Positions 27,028 through 35,638 are shown, counted from the stretch's first letter. The stretch: DNA of 64,000 nt from Caldimonas mangrovi (GCF_023721835.1 NZ_JAMKFE010000014.1:95472-159471), one strand, 5' to 3'. The notes: generated by a model not told the origin, from the sequence alone. Translations and numbers: made by a program.

Positions 27028-27043
27028 ACACCGGCCGCACCGG

Positions 27044-27068
27044 AAAAGGCACCTTCGGGTGCCTTTTT
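27044..27068 (+). terminator. Rho-independent terminator of pckG
   Basis: AAAAGGCACC, TTCG tetraloop, GGTGCCTTTT: a 10-bp perfect stem starting 17 bp after the stop, with its T run forming part of the stem. Confidence 0.9.
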
Positions 27069-27211
27069 CACGCCCGCGGCAGGCGTGCCGTGGAAGGACT
27101 TCACTTGTCAGCAGCTGTGTCCGCCCGTTGTGAGCATTTACTCCACCCGATAGCATCCCTGCACCCAGGAGCCGACTCAACGCTCCGGGACACTCCGTGG
27201 AGGGACGCCCG

Positions 27212-29020
27212 ATGTCTGCAGGCTTTTACCCCGGCGCGCTGTTGCGCGCGGCCGCCCTGACCCTGGCCGTGACCGGCGGCGCCACCCAAGCCGGCGGCGA
27301 CCCGGCCCCTCTGCCGCCCGGCAGGAGCACCGCGGTGCCACCCGCCGGTGCTGAAGGACGGCCGACCGACCAACTGATTGTCAAATACCGCGACGACACC
27401 GCGGCCCTGCCCAGCCGCGCGCTGTCCGCAACGCTGCCTCGCACCGCGGCGACCCTGGCACGGCTGGCGGTGCAGGTGCAGGACCGCCGGCCGCTGGGCA
27501 CGCGAGCGCAGGTACTGAAACTCAGCCGTGCGCTCCCGCTCGCCGAAGCGGCACGGCTGGCCCGCGACCTGGCCGCCGACGACGCCAGCATCGACTACGC
27601 CGAACCCGACCGTCTGCTGACCCGCCAGGCGGTGCCGACCGATCCGCGCTACGGCGAGCAGTGGCATTACTTCGAGCCGACCGGGGGCATCAATGCGCCG
27701 GCCGCGTGGGATCGCGCCACCGGCGCCGGTGTGGTCGTCGCGGTGCTCGACACCGGCGTGCGGCCGCACGCGGATTTGCTGCCCAACTTGTTGCCCGGGT
27801 ACGACTTCATCGCGACCGGCTTCGTCGCCAACGACGGTGACGGGCGTGACGCCGATGCGAGCGACCCTGGCGACGCAGTCCAGGCAGGCGAGTGCGGCGG
27901 CGGCCAGCCGGTGGTCGATGAACCGAGCAGCTGGCATGGCACCCACGTTGCCGGCACCGTGGCCGCCGCCGCAGACGGCCGGGGTGTCGTCGGCGTGGCT
28001 CATGGCGCGAAGCTGTTGCCGGTGCGCGTGCTCGGCCGCTGCGGGGGCTACACCTCGGACATCGCCGAAGCGATCGTCTGGGCGGCGGGCGGCAGTGTGG
28101 CCGGGGTGCCGGCCAACCCGCGTCCGGCGCGCGTCATCAACCTCTCGCTGGGCGGGCCGGGCGGCTGCGCCCAGACCACGCAAGCAGCGATCGACCAGGC
28201 ACGCAGCCGGGGGGCTGTCGTCGTCGTCGCCGCGGGCAATTCCGCACAGGACGCCGCGCAGTTCTCGCCGGCCAGCTGCCGAGGGGTTGTCACCGTCGCC
28301 GCCACGACGCGCGAGGGCGGCCGCGCGTACTACTCCAACCACGGCGCCACGGTGGAACTGTCGGCTCCGGGTGGGGAGGCCTATGCCATCGAGGCAGACG
28401 GCGTGCTGTCCACGCTGAACACCGGCCACGACGCGCCGGCCGCCGACGGCTACGCTTACTACCAGGGCACGTCGATGGCCGCGCCGCATGTCTCCGGCGT
28501 CGCGGCACTGGTGCTCGAACGCGCGCCCGGGCTTGCGCCGGACGCGGTCGGCGAGCTGCTGGCCGGTACGGCGCGTGCTTTTCCGGCTGCCTGCGACGGC
28601 TGCGGCCGCGGCATCGTCGATGCGGCGGCCGCGGTGACGGCCGCCGCAGGTGGCGGCGACACCGGACTCGCCGAGATAGAGCCGAACGACCGGCGCATCG
28701 AGGCGCAAGTGGTCGCCGCGTCCGGCACAACCGTCGACGGCAGCATGAGCCGCCGGCGTGACCGCGACGTCTATGCGGTGTCGGTCGCTGCCGGACGCAC
28801 GCTGGCCGTCGCGCTCACACCCACCGCCGACGCCGACTACGATCTGTTCGTGTACGGCAGCGACGGGCGCCTGATCGGGCGCAGCCTGCGTGCCGCCGGC
28901 GAGGTCGACACCGTCACGCTGCCTCAGCTGAAGCCGGGCAGCTACTACGCCGAGGTGCGTTATTACAGCGGCGGCACCGGCGCGCAGGCCGGGCGTTACA
29001 CGCTGCAGCTCATGTTCTAA
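27212..29020 (+). CDS. Secreted S8 family serine peptidase (subtilisin-like) with PPC domain
   Basis: A 602-aa extracellular subtilase. It has a signal peptide (about 1-27), an inhibitor propeptide (about 50-135, DQLIVKYRDD), and a catalytic domain with D180 (VVAVLDTGV), H242 (WHGTHVAGTVAA) and S421 (GTSMAAPHVSGVAAL). The oxyanion Asn lies in AAGNSAQD. A C-terminal PPC domain (about 488-602) begins EIEPNDRRIEAQ and contains the DRDVYAVSV and DLFVYGSDG strands; it is normally removed after secretion. ATG 27212 has GGAGGG 8 bp upstream. Terminators on both sides mark it as a single-gene unit. Confidence 0.95.
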   Translation: MSAGFYPGALLRAAALTLAVTGGATQAGGDPAPLPPGRSTAVPPAGAEGRPTDQLIVKYRDDTAALPSRALSATLPRTAATLARLAVQVQDRRPLGTRAQVLKLSRALPLAEAARLARDLAADDASIDYAEPDRLLTRQAVPTDPRYGEQWHYFEPTGGINAPAAWDRATGAGVVVAVLDTGVRPHADLLPNLLPGYDFIATGFVANDGDGRDADASDPGDAVQAGECGGGQPVVDEPSSWHGTHVAGTVAAAADGRGVVGVAHGAKLLPVRVLGRCGGYTSDIAEAIVWAAGGSVAGVPANPRPARVINLSLGGPGGCAQTTQAAIDQARSRGAVVVVAAGNSAQDAAQFSPASCRGVVTVAATTREGGRAYYSNHGATVELSAPGGEAYAIEADGVLSTLNTGHDAPAADGYAYYQGTSMAAPHVSGVAALVLERAPGLAPDAVGELLAGTARAFPAACDGCGRGIVDAAAAVTAAAGGGDTGLAEIEPNDRRIEAQVVAASGTTVDGSMSRRRDRDVYAVSVAAGRTLAVALTPTADADYDLFVYGSDGRLIGRSLRAAGEVDTVTLPQLKPGSYYAEVRYYSGGTGAQAGRYTLQLMF

Positions 29021-29025
29021 AACAA

Positions 29026-29053
29026 AAAACCCGCCGGATCACGGCGGGTTTTC
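29026..29053. terminator. Bidirectional terminator between subtilase and small-protein gene
   Basis: AAAACCCGCCG (29026-29036), loop GATCA, CGGCGGGTTTT (29042-29052). A and T runs flank both sides, so it can end the + strand subtilase (stop 29020) and the - strand gene ending at 29070. Confidence 0.9.
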
Positions 29054-29069
29054 TGACCTGGTGCGGGTT

Positions 29070-29336
29070 TCAGCGCTCGTCGGCATCGAACCGGCAGGCC
29101 GCGGCGCGCAGGTCGGCGGCGAAGCTCGGCTGCGTGTGTTCGTACTGGCGCGCCATGTTCAACACGGCTTCGATCGACTCGTAGCGGGTCGGCTCCCGGT
29201 CGAACACGCGGGCGATGCGCTCGCCCAGGCTGCGCGCGCCGATGTAGGCTTGGGCGGCCAGTTGGCCCAGGGGCCGGGCACCGCGCGGAGCGATCTCGCG
29301 AGCGGCGACGTGCAGTTCCACAGTGGTAGCAGTCAT
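29070..29336 (-). CDS. Small hypothetical protein, paralogue of the neighbour at 29361
   Basis: An 88-aa soluble protein. Its N terminus MTATTVELHVAAREIAPRGARPLG parallels that of the next gene upstream (MNATTVEVQVATRDVAPRGA), and both share a middle AxxYxxTQPxxAAxLRxAA block (MARQYEHTQPSFAADLRAAA here). It is probably helical in the second half. The 24-bp gap to the upstream paralogue and the shared strand indicate one operon ending at the bidirectional terminator. I do not recognise the family. Confidence 0.75.
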   Translation of the reverse strand: MTATTVELHVAAREIAPRGARPLGQLAAQAYIGARSLGERIARVFDREPTRYESIEAVLNMARQYEHTQPSFAADLRAAACRFDADER

Positions 29337-29360
29337 GTCTATCTCCTAGGCGAGGTCGGT

Positions 29361-29615
29361 TCAGCGGGCAAAAGCGGCCGCAAGGTAGGCCCGCGCAGCG
29401 CGGCGAAGCTCAGCCGCCTCGCGCGGCTGAGTGGCCTGATAACGATTGGCGAGGCTGTTCAGCTCATGCGCGACACGCGTGGCGTGCGGACGGCCGGTGT
29501 AGAACAGCGCCGAGACGAATTTGATGGCGCCTGCAAACACGGCGCCGAGGAAAGCGGCGCCACGCGGGGCAACGTCGCGGGTGGCGACTTGCACTTCAAC
29601 GGTGGTGGCGTTCAT
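29361..29615 (-). CDS. Small hypothetical protein, paralogue of the neighbour at 29070
   Basis: An 84-aa protein sharing the MxATTVExxVAxRxxAPRGA N terminus and the RYQATQPREAAELRRAARAY block with the downstream gene. In between it has a short hydrophobic stretch (FLGAVFAGAIKFVSALFY) that the paralogue lacks. It is transcribed divergently from the LysR gene at 29725 and is the likely target of that regulator. Its function is unknown. Tandem duplication followed by divergence is the simplest explanation. Confidence 0.75.
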   Translation of the reverse strand: MNATTVEVQVATRDVAPRGAAFLGAVFAGAIKFVSALFYTGRPHATRVAHELNSLANRYQATQPREAAELRRAARAYLAAAFAR

Positions 29616-29665
29616 GGTGGGTCCTTGTGGGTCTACGATGGAACGAAGTATGGGGTAAACCCTAG

Positions 29666-29708
29666 ATATGTCGCCAATGAATTGTGTGAATCATTGACAT
29701 TCACATAT
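29666..29708. promoter_or_regulatory. Candidate LysR operator region with two nested inverted repeats
   Basis: Inner repeat: CAATGA (29675-29680), 10-base spacer, TCATTG (29691-29696). Outer repeat: ATATGT (29666-29671) and ACATAT (29703-29708). Both are perfect and sit in the 109-bp divergent interval between the small paralogue genes and lysR. The AT-rich setting stands out from the GC-rich surroundings. Its use by the adjacent LysR protein is inferred. Confidence 0.55.
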
Positions 29709-29724
29709 CGTATAACGTCTCGCC

Positions 29725-30681
29725 ATGAGCTTTCGTACCCTGGACCTGAACCTGCTGCGCGTCTTCGACCAGGTGATGGCCGAGCAGAACCTGACCCGCG
29801 CCGCGGAGCGGCTGGCGATGACGCAGCCCGCCGTGAGCAACGCGCTGAAGCGATTGCGCGAGGCACTGGGCGACGATCTGGTGGTGCGCACCGCGTTCGG
29901 CGTCAAGCCGACTCCGCGCGCCGAAGCGTTGTGGCCCGACGTCCGTTCCGCACTGGCACGGTTGCGCGAGGCGATCGACCCGACCGTCTTCGACCCCGAG
30001 ACCAGCGAGGCGAGTTTCCGTCTCGCGATGGCCGACGCCACGGCCGCAACGCTGATGCCGCCGCTGGTCGCGGACATCGAGCAGCAGCGGGCACTGGTCA
30101 ATGTGCGCGTGCTGCCGCTCACCACACGCGACCCGCGCATGCTGCTGGAACACGGCGAAGTCGACTTCGCGATCGGCTACTTTCCCGACGCGGTGGCCGC
30201 GTTGTCGTCGCAGGGGGTCAACGCCACACTGCATCACGAGCGGCTGTGGGACGACGAATACGTCTGCGTCATGCGCAAGGGCCATCCGCTGGCCGAGGGC
30301 GAGCTGACGCTCGACGCGTTCTGCACCGCGCACCACCTGCTCGTCAGCTTTTCGGGCCGCGCGCACGGCTTCGTCGACCAGGCGCTCGCGGCCCTGAACC
30401 GCACGCGCCGCATCGTGCTGACCGTCAACCAGTTTTTCACCGCCGGACGGGTGGTCACCCATTCCGACCTGCTGACCGTGCTGCCGCGCCAGTTCGTGCC
30501 GGCCACCGGCATGGCGCGGGAGCTGGCGATTCAGCCGCTGCCGCTGGCGCTGCAGGGCGTGCACGTCGAGGTGTTGTGGCACCAGCGGCACGACCGCGAT
30601 CCCGCACATCGGTGGATGCGGGAGCACGTCTTCGCGGCGGCGGCGCGGCGGCCGCAGACCTTGCTGGCGAGCGCGAGTTGA
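29725..30681 (+). CDS. LysR-family regulator (NodD/NahR-like subgroup)
   Basis: A 318-aa LysR regulator with N terminus FRTLDLNLLRVFDQVMAEQN and helix-turn-helix LTRAAERLAMTQPAVSNALKRL, the form typical of the NodD/NahR-like branch. The effector domain (about 90-305) contains VNQFFTAGRVVTHSDLLTVLP near the end. It is divergent from two small paralogous genes, with a palindromic region between them. The inducer is unknown; members of this branch often respond to aromatic compounds. Confidence 0.92.
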   Translation: MSFRTLDLNLLRVFDQVMAEQNLTRAAERLAMTQPAVSNALKRLREALGDDLVVRTAFGVKPTPRAEALWPDVRSALARLREAIDPTVFDPETSEASFRLAMADATAATLMPPLVADIEQQRALVNVRVLPLTTRDPRMLLEHGEVDFAIGYFPDAVAALSSQGVNATLHHERLWDDEYVCVMRKGHPLAEGELTLDAFCTAHHLLVSFSGRAHGFVDQALAALNRTRRIVLTVNQFFTAGRVVTHSDLLTVLPRQFVPATGMARELAIQPLPLALQGVHVEVLWHQRHDRDPAHRWMREHVFAAAARRPQTLLASAS

Positions 30682-30711
30682 CGTCTCGGCGGCACGCGCC
30701 GTGCCGCTTTC

Positions 30712-31365
30712 TCAGAGTTGGAACGGCCGCAGCGCGAGTTGCACCGCCATCCACAACATGACGCCGGAAATGGCGGCATCGATGGCACGCCACACCGCCG
30801 GCTGGTGCAGCCAGCGAGAGGCGACCGCCGCACCGAAACCCAGCACCGAGAACCACAGCGCCGAGGCCAGTCCCGCTCCGCCGACGAAGGCCACGCGCGC
30901 CTCGCCGACATGCTGAGCGCCGAGCGTGCCCATCAGCACGACCGTGTCGAGATAGACATGCGGGTTCAGATAGGTCATGGCCAGCGTCGCGGCCAGCGTC
31001 GGCCCCAGCTGTTGCACCGAGCCGGCGGCCGCCAACGCCTCGGCCGGCCCTGTCCAGGCGCGCCACGCCGAACGCACGCCGTAGAGCAGCAGGAAGGCCG
31101 CACCTGCATAGCGGCAGACCTCTAGCCACACTGGCGAGCGCGCAATCACCGCGCCGAGCCCGAACACGCCGAGCGCCGTCAACAGCCAATCGGAGACAGT
31201 GCACAGCGCCACCACCGGCCACACGTGCCTGCGCGCCAGCCCCTGGCGCAGCACCAGGGCGTTCTGAGCGCCGATCGCGACGATCAGGCCGGCCATCGTC
31301 AACAAGCCTTGCATGCCGGCAGCGCCGACGACTTGCGGATTGGAGATCGCTTCGCTGGGAATCAT
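30712..31365 (-). CDS. argO: ArgO/LysE-type basic amino-acid exporter
   Basis: A 217-aa inner-membrane protein with about six helices. GLLTMAGLIVAIGAQNALVLRQGLARRHVWPVVALC is the characteristic LysE/ArgO N terminus (GPQN-like GAQN). In Escherichia coli and Corynebacterium such proteins export arginine, canavanine or lysine. It faces an ArgP-like LysR gene across a 72-bp interval, the classical ArgP/ArgO pair, which supports the name. An internal ATG at 31314 is an alternative start closer to the family's normal N terminus. Confidence 0.88.
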   Translation of the reverse strand: MIPSEAISNPQVVGAAGMQGLLTMAGLIVAIGAQNALVLRQGLARRHVWPVVALCTVSDWLLTALGVFGLGAVIARSPVWLEVCRYAGAAFLLLYGVRSAWRAWTGPAEALAAAGSVQQLGPTLAATLAMTYLNPHVYLDTVVLMGTLGAQHVGEARVAFVGGAGLASALWFSVLGFGAAVASRWLHQPAVWRAIDAAISGVMLWMAVQLALRPFQL

Positions 31366-31424
31366 CCGGCGATTCTGCTGCGGGCACCGAGTCGATGAAG
31401 CTGCATGAATATTTTTCGTCTAAC

Positions 31425-31439
31425 ATTAGTGTCACTAAT
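31425..31439. promoter_or_regulatory. Perfect palindrome overlapping the argP start
   Basis: ATTAGTG (31425-31431), one central T, CACTAAT (31433-31439). The last two bases are part of the chosen ATG at 31438-31440. It is a likely autoregulatory ArgP/LysR site or a sign that translation begins elsewhere. Confidence 0.55.
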
Positions 31440-32364
31440 GCAAAGCATCGACCCCGCTACGCTTGAATGCCTGGCTGCCCTGGTGGACGAAGGCAGCTTC
31501 GAACGCGCCGCCGCGCGCCTGTCCATCACGCAGTCGGCCGTGTCGCAGCGGCTGCGCGCGCTGGAAGCTTCCGTCGGGCAACCCGTGGTCGTGCGCGCGC
31601 GCCCGCTGCGGCTCACCGAGCCGGGCAAGGTGCTGCTGCGCTTCGCGCGCCAGTGGCAGGCGCTGCGCGCCGATGCGGAACGCGAACTCGAAACTGCCGC
31701 GCGGCCCGATGAGCGGCTGCCGATCGCCGTGAACGCAGACAGCCTGGCAACCTGGGTGCTGCCGGCGCTCGACCCGCTGGTGCAGGAAGGCGTGTCGCTC
31801 GAACTCATCGTCGACGACCAGGACTTCACGCACGAATGGCTGCGCCAAGGCGCGGTGCTCGGGTGCGTCACGACCGTCGGGCAGGCGCTGCGCGGCTGCC
31901 GGGTCGCGCCGCTGGGCGTGATGCCGTACATCGCGGTGGCCAGCCCGCGCTTCATCGAACACGAACTGCCGCGCGGGTTGCACCGCGGCAATTTCGCACA
32001 GACACCGTTCCTCGTCTTCAACCGCAAGGACGACATGCAGAACCGGTGGGTCTCGCGTGCGTTCGACTTGCGGGCGCCGCGCCTGCGCGAGCGCTTCGTG
32101 CCGTCGTCCGAGGCTTACGTGCACGCCGCCCGCATGGGCTGGGGTGTCGGCGTGGTGCCGGTCGTGCAGGTGCAGCCCTGGCTGGACAGCGGCGAGCTGG
32201 TCCCCGTCCTTGCCGACGTGAGCCTGCCGGTCGCGCTGTACTGGCATCGCTGGAAACTGGGCGACGACCAACGGCCAGGCGATCTGATCGGCCGCATCGG
32301 TGACGCGCTTGTCGAAGGCGCACGCGCGGTGCTGCAGCCCCTGGGCGCCGAGGCGGCCGCATGA
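31438..32364 (+). CDS. argP: LysR-family regulator ArgP-like
   Basis: A 308-aa LysR regulator close to ArgP/IciA. LECLAALVDEGSFERAAARL and SITQSAVSQRLRALE match the ArgP helix-turn-helix closely. The effector domain shows NADSLATWVLPAL, TTVGQALRGCRVAPLGVMPY and the late GWGVGVVPVVQVQPWL. ArgP senses lysine or arginine and activates the exporter gene. ATG 31438 aligns with the family start, but an in-frame ATG at 31405 would place the palindrome inside the gene. It is divergent from argO. Confidence 0.9.
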   Translation: MQSIDPATLECLAALVDEGSFERAAARLSITQSAVSQRLRALEASVGQPVVVRARPLRLTEPGKVLLRFARQWQALRADAERELETAARPDERLPIAVNADSLATWVLPALDPLVQEGVSLELIVDDQDFTHEWLRQGAVLGCVTTVGQALRGCRVAPLGVMPYIAVASPRFIEHELPRGLHRGNFAQTPFLVFNRKDDMQNRWVSRAFDLRAPRLRERFVPSSEAYVHAARMGWGVGVVPVVQVQPWLDSGELVPVLADVSLPVALYWHRWKLGDDQRPGDLIGRIGDALVEGARAVLQPLGAEAAA

Positions 32365-32434
32365 GCACCACCCGGCCGCGCGGAGATGCGGACGCCCTCC
32401 CCGAGAAACAGGCGCTCAGCGCCCGGGGTGCGCG

Positions 32435-33349
32435 ATGAGCACCGAAGCGCGGCGGCTCTCCGCGGGCATTGCTGCCGGCCTGGCCGCGGGTGCGTTGTGG
32501 GGGCTGGTCTTCGTGCTGCCGCGGCTGGTCACCGGCTACAGCAGCGTCGAGGTGACGCTGGGACGCTACGCCGCTTATGCGGTGGTTTCCGTCACGGCAA
32601 TGGCCTGGGCCTGGCAGCGCACCCGGCCCCACCTGCGGCCGACGGTGCTCGGCGCGGCGCTGCTGCTCGGCTGGCTCGGCAACAGCGTGTACTACCTGCT
32701 GGTGGTCTTTGCCGTGCGCTGGGCCGGCACCGCGCTCACCGGCTTGATCATCGGCACGATCCCGTTGTGGCTGCTGCTGATCGGTCGCCCGCCCGGCTTG
32801 AAGCTGGCGCGTCTGGCGCCCGGGGCGCTGTGCACTGCAGCCGGCCTGGCGCTGATGCACTGGAGCGCGACGCACGCGGGCACCGGCCCGCGGTTCTGGT
32901 GGGGCATCGGCTGCGCCGTGGCCGCGCTGGCCAGCTGGACGGCCTATGCGCTGTTGAACGCGAGCTGGATGAAACGCCATCCTTCGCTGCCCAACGGTGT
33001 CTGGACCAACCTGCTGGGGCTGGCGACGCTGCTCGGGCTGCTGCCGCTGCTGGGGCTGGTGGAGTCGCCGTCGCCGGCCGCGGCCGAACGCGAGGCGCAA
33101 TGGAGCCTGTTCCTCGGCGTGTCGCTCGCGATGGGCCTGGGGGCGTCGTGGGTGGCCACGTGGCTGTGGAACCTCGCCAGCCAGCGCCTGCCGACCTCGC
33201 TCGCCGGGCAGTTGATCGTCAGCGAGACGCTGTTCGCGCTGGCCTACGGCTATGCCTACGAGCAACGCTGGCCGCTGGCGCTGGAATGGGTGGCCGGGGC
33301 ACTGTTCACGTCGGGCATCGTCTGGGCGATCCGCCACCACCGCAGCTAG
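32435..33349 (+). CDS. EamA/DMT-family transporter
   Basis: A 304-aa membrane protein with ten predicted helices in two five-helix repeats, the drug/metabolite transporter architecture. Features are GLAAGALWGLVFVLPRLV at the start, TALTGLIIGTIPLWLLLIG ending the first half, and TSLAGQLIVSETLFALAYGY in the second. It begins 71 bp after argP on the same strand, so it may belong to the argP transcript and export an amino acid or similar metabolite. The substrate is unknown. Confidence 0.88.
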   Translation: MSTEARRLSAGIAAGLAAGALWGLVFVLPRLVTGYSSVEVTLGRYAAYAVVSVTAMAWAWQRTRPHLRPTVLGAALLLGWLGNSVYYLLVVFAVRWAGTALTGLIIGTIPLWLLLIGRPPGLKLARLAPGALCTAAGLALMHWSATHAGTGPRFWWGIGCAVAALASWTAYALLNASWMKRHPSLPNGVWTNLLGLATLLGLLPLLGLVESPSPAAAEREAQWSLFLGVSLAMGLGASWVATWLWNLASQRLPTSLAGQLIVSETLFALAYGYAYEQRWPLALEWVAGALFTSGIVWAIRHHRS

Positions 33350-33505
33350 ACGGCGCCCCCTCGCGTCGTCGTGCCAGAACCTGCCGTTGGGCATTCTCGA
33401 TCGCGCCGTGGACTCGATCGTCGAAATCCGCACAACACCGGCTGGCGGCTTGAACTTTGCGTCGGCCAGGCGCGTCAGAATGGCTCGCCTGACACCCGAC
33501 GCCTC

Positions 33506-35086
33506 ATGTACCGACGCCATGCCCTGACCCTGCTGAGCCGCAGCGCCGCCGCGATTGCGCTCGGCAGCCTGTTCAGTGCTTCCAGCGGGCCGCAGGCGCG
33601 CGTGCCGGCTTTCGAGAAACCGCGTTTCGGCACCTACCCGTTCACGCTCGGGGTCGCCAGCGGCATGCCCCGGCCGCAATCGGTGGTGCTGTGGACGCGG
33701 CTGGCGCCGCAACCATATGAACCCGGCGGCGGCCTGCCGGAATTGCCGATGCCGGTGCGCTGGGAGCTGGCCGACGACGAGCATTTCGGCCGCCTGGTGC
33801 AAAGCGGCGAGGTCGCGGCGCACCCGGCTCATGCGCACAGCGTGCACGTCGAGGTGGGCGGCCTCGCCAGCGGGCGCAGCTACTTCTACCGCTTCATCAG
33901 CGGCGACGCCGTCAGCCCGATCGGCCGCACGCGCACCGCCCCGGCCGAGGACGCGCCGGTGCAGCGGCTGCGGCTGGCGCTGGCCTCGTGCCAGCACTAC
34001 GAACAAGGCCACTACGCGGCCCATCGCGAGATCGCCGCACGGGATCTCGACTTCGTGCTCTTCGTCGGCGACTACATCTACGAATCGAGCAACCCCGACT
34101 ACATCGTTCGGCCGCATGAAAGCGGCCCGCCATACCGGCTGCAGATGTTCCGCCGCCGGCACGCGACCTACAAGCTCGATCCGCATCTGCGCGCGGCCCA
34201 TGCGGCCCATCCCTGGCTACTGACCTGGGACGACCACGAGGTCGAGAACGACTATGCCGAGGCCTACTCGTGGTTCGATCACGACGCGCAGTCCTTCCTG
34301 CGCCGGCGCGCGGCCGCCTACAAGGCTTATTTCGAGCACATGCCGATCTCGCCGTCGATGGCCCCCAAGGGCCCGTCGATGCGCATCCATGACCGCTATG
34401 TCTGGGGCCAGCTGGCCGAGCTGTGGACGCTGGACGCGCGTCAGTACCGCAGCGTGCAGGCCTGCGGCGCCGACGCCCAACTGGCCGGCGGGCGCCTGCT
34501 GCACAGCTGTGCAGCGCTCGATGACGACACCCGCAGCATGTTCGGCGCCGAACAGGAGCGCTGGCTGGCCGACGGCCTGGCAGGCAGTGTGCGGAGCTGG
34601 AAGCTGCTGGGCCAGTCCACGCAGATCAGTCCCTGGGGCGTCGACACCCCGTTGGGGCGCAGTGTCTACAGCGACAGCTGGGACGGTTATCCGCGCGCTC
34701 GCAACCGGTTGCTGAGCGGCATCGCCGAGGCCGGTGTGAAGGACGTGCTCGCGCTCGGCGGCGACGTGCACCGGCATGTCGCGGCGCAGCTGCGGCTGCG
34801 GCCGAACGACCCGCGCTCGCCCGTCGTCGCGAGCGAATTCGTGACCAGCTCGGTGACCACCCGCGGCCTGCCGGAAACGGTGATGAGCGTGATCCGGTAT
34901 TCCAACCCGGACCTGGCCCACGCGCGCAGCGACGAGCGCGGCTATGCGCTGATCGAGCTGCGTCCGCAGGCGGCCCGTTGCGAGTTCCGCGCCACGGTGT
35001 CCCCGGCGGCCCAGGATGCGCGTCTGCACGCGCAGGCCGTGTTCGGTGTGGAGCGCGGGCGCGCCGGCGTACAGCGCGACACCTGA
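33506..35086 (+). CDS. phoD: PhoD-like alkaline phosphatase/phosphodiesterase
   Basis: A 526-aa exported metallo-phosphoesterase. The N terminus MYRRHALTLLSRSAAAIALG is a Tat-like signal. After an N-terminal fibronectin-like domain (YPFTLGVASGMPRPQSVVLWTRL) come the PhoD metal ligands: LASCQHYEQGHYAAH, LFVGDYIYES, WDDHEVENDY and LGGDVHRHVAAQ. PhoD enzymes release phosphate from phosphodiesters in the periplasm or outside the cell, using calcium and iron. Upstream frame extension to 33371 is rejected because ATG 33506 starts the signal. No Pho box was recognised. Confidence 0.9.
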   Translation: MYRRHALTLLSRSAAAIALGSLFSASSGPQARVPAFEKPRFGTYPFTLGVASGMPRPQSVVLWTRLAPQPYEPGGGLPELPMPVRWELADDEHFGRLVQSGEVAAHPAHAHSVHVEVGGLASGRSYFYRFISGDAVSPIGRTRTAPAEDAPVQRLRLALASCQHYEQGHYAAHREIAARDLDFVLFVGDYIYESSNPDYIVRPHESGPPYRLQMFRRRHATYKLDPHLRAAHAAHPWLLTWDDHEVENDYAEAYSWFDHDAQSFLRRRAAAYKAYFEHMPISPSMAPKGPSMRIHDRYVWGQLAELWTLDARQYRSVQACGADAQLAGGRLLHSCAALDDDTRSMFGAEQERWLADGLAGSVRSWKLLGQSTQISPWGVDTPLGRSVYSDSWDGYPRARNRLLSGIAEAGVKDVLALGGDVHRHVAAQLRLRPNDPRSPVVASEFVTSSVTTRGLPETVMSVIRYSNPDLAHARSDERGYALIELRPQAARCEFRATVSPAAQDARLHAQAVFGVERGRAGVQRDT

Positions 35087-35124
35087 CACGTCGACACACT
35101 CCATGACGCGCTGGCGCCACAGTC

Positions 35125-35162
35125 CCCCACGAACTAGGGGTGAATAAGGGGGCCTTGCCCCC
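35125..35162. promoter_or_regulatory. GC-rich inverted repeats upstream of the small ORF at 35250
   Basis: CCCC (35125-35128), spacer ACGAACTA-like, GGGG (35137-35140), then a hairpin GGGGG-CCTTG-CCCCC (35148-35162). No T tract follows. It lies 39-74 bp behind the phoD stop and about 90 bp before the next gene, so it may be a regulator site or a weak terminator. Confidence 0.35.
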
Positions 35163-35249
35163 CCATCTCGGGATATCGAAAAAAGGGCGAGCGGCGCACA
35201 CTGATTTGCACCGCCTCACTCCACCGCCCTTGCTGAAAAGAGGTCCATC

Positions 35250-35450
35250 ATGGGCAGCTTCGCACTCCCGACCTGGATGCAGTCGTTCATGCATCCCGAC
35301 GCTCCCGCTGCCGAACTCGACCCTGCCGACCTGGGCACGGTGCTCGGCCTCGAGATCAGTCTGATGCCCGAGGTGTCGAGCCCTGCGCCGCGCCACAAGA
35401 AGCCGGTCGCCGAGAGCGCCACCGACTTCGGCGACTTCTCGCACGACTGA
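35250..35450 (+). CDS. Small acidic hypothetical protein
   Basis: A 66-aa acidic protein (MGSFALPTWMQSFMHPDAPA ... TDFGDFSHD) with no membrane segment or recognisable domain. AAGAGG at 35238-35243 is a convincing ribosome site, and the codon pattern fits the host. Its own upstream region with inverted repeats suggests a separate transcript. I do not recognise the family, and it could be a non-conserved ORF. Confidence 0.5.
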   Translation: MGSFALPTWMQSFMHPDAPAAELDPADLGTVLGLEISLMPEVSSPAPRHKKPVAESATDFGDFSHD

Positions 35451-35638
35451 ACGAAGCACGCCGGCGGAGCGCCGCAGGGCGACTCCGTGCCGGCGAAGCG
35501 CCTGCATGCCTTGCAGCAAGGCAACCGCGGCCTGCCGGCCGCGTTCTCCGGGCCGCTGCCGCCTCGCGGCCCTTCCCGTCGGCACCTGTCATCGCACCCG
35601 TCGACGATGAAGTCTCGGCAGCGACCGGCGCGTCGCAA

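Noticed and set aside
24277..27180. A 967-codon open frame on the minus strand across pckG and its neighbours
   Set aside because: It is antisense to PEP carboxykinase and other genes, has a low-complexity His/Arg/Gln composition and no domain. High-GC genes give such shadow frames.
32018..34210. A 730-codon minus-strand frame across the DMT exporter and phoD
   Set aside because: Antisense to genes with clear motifs; low-complexity Arg/Gln/His composition.
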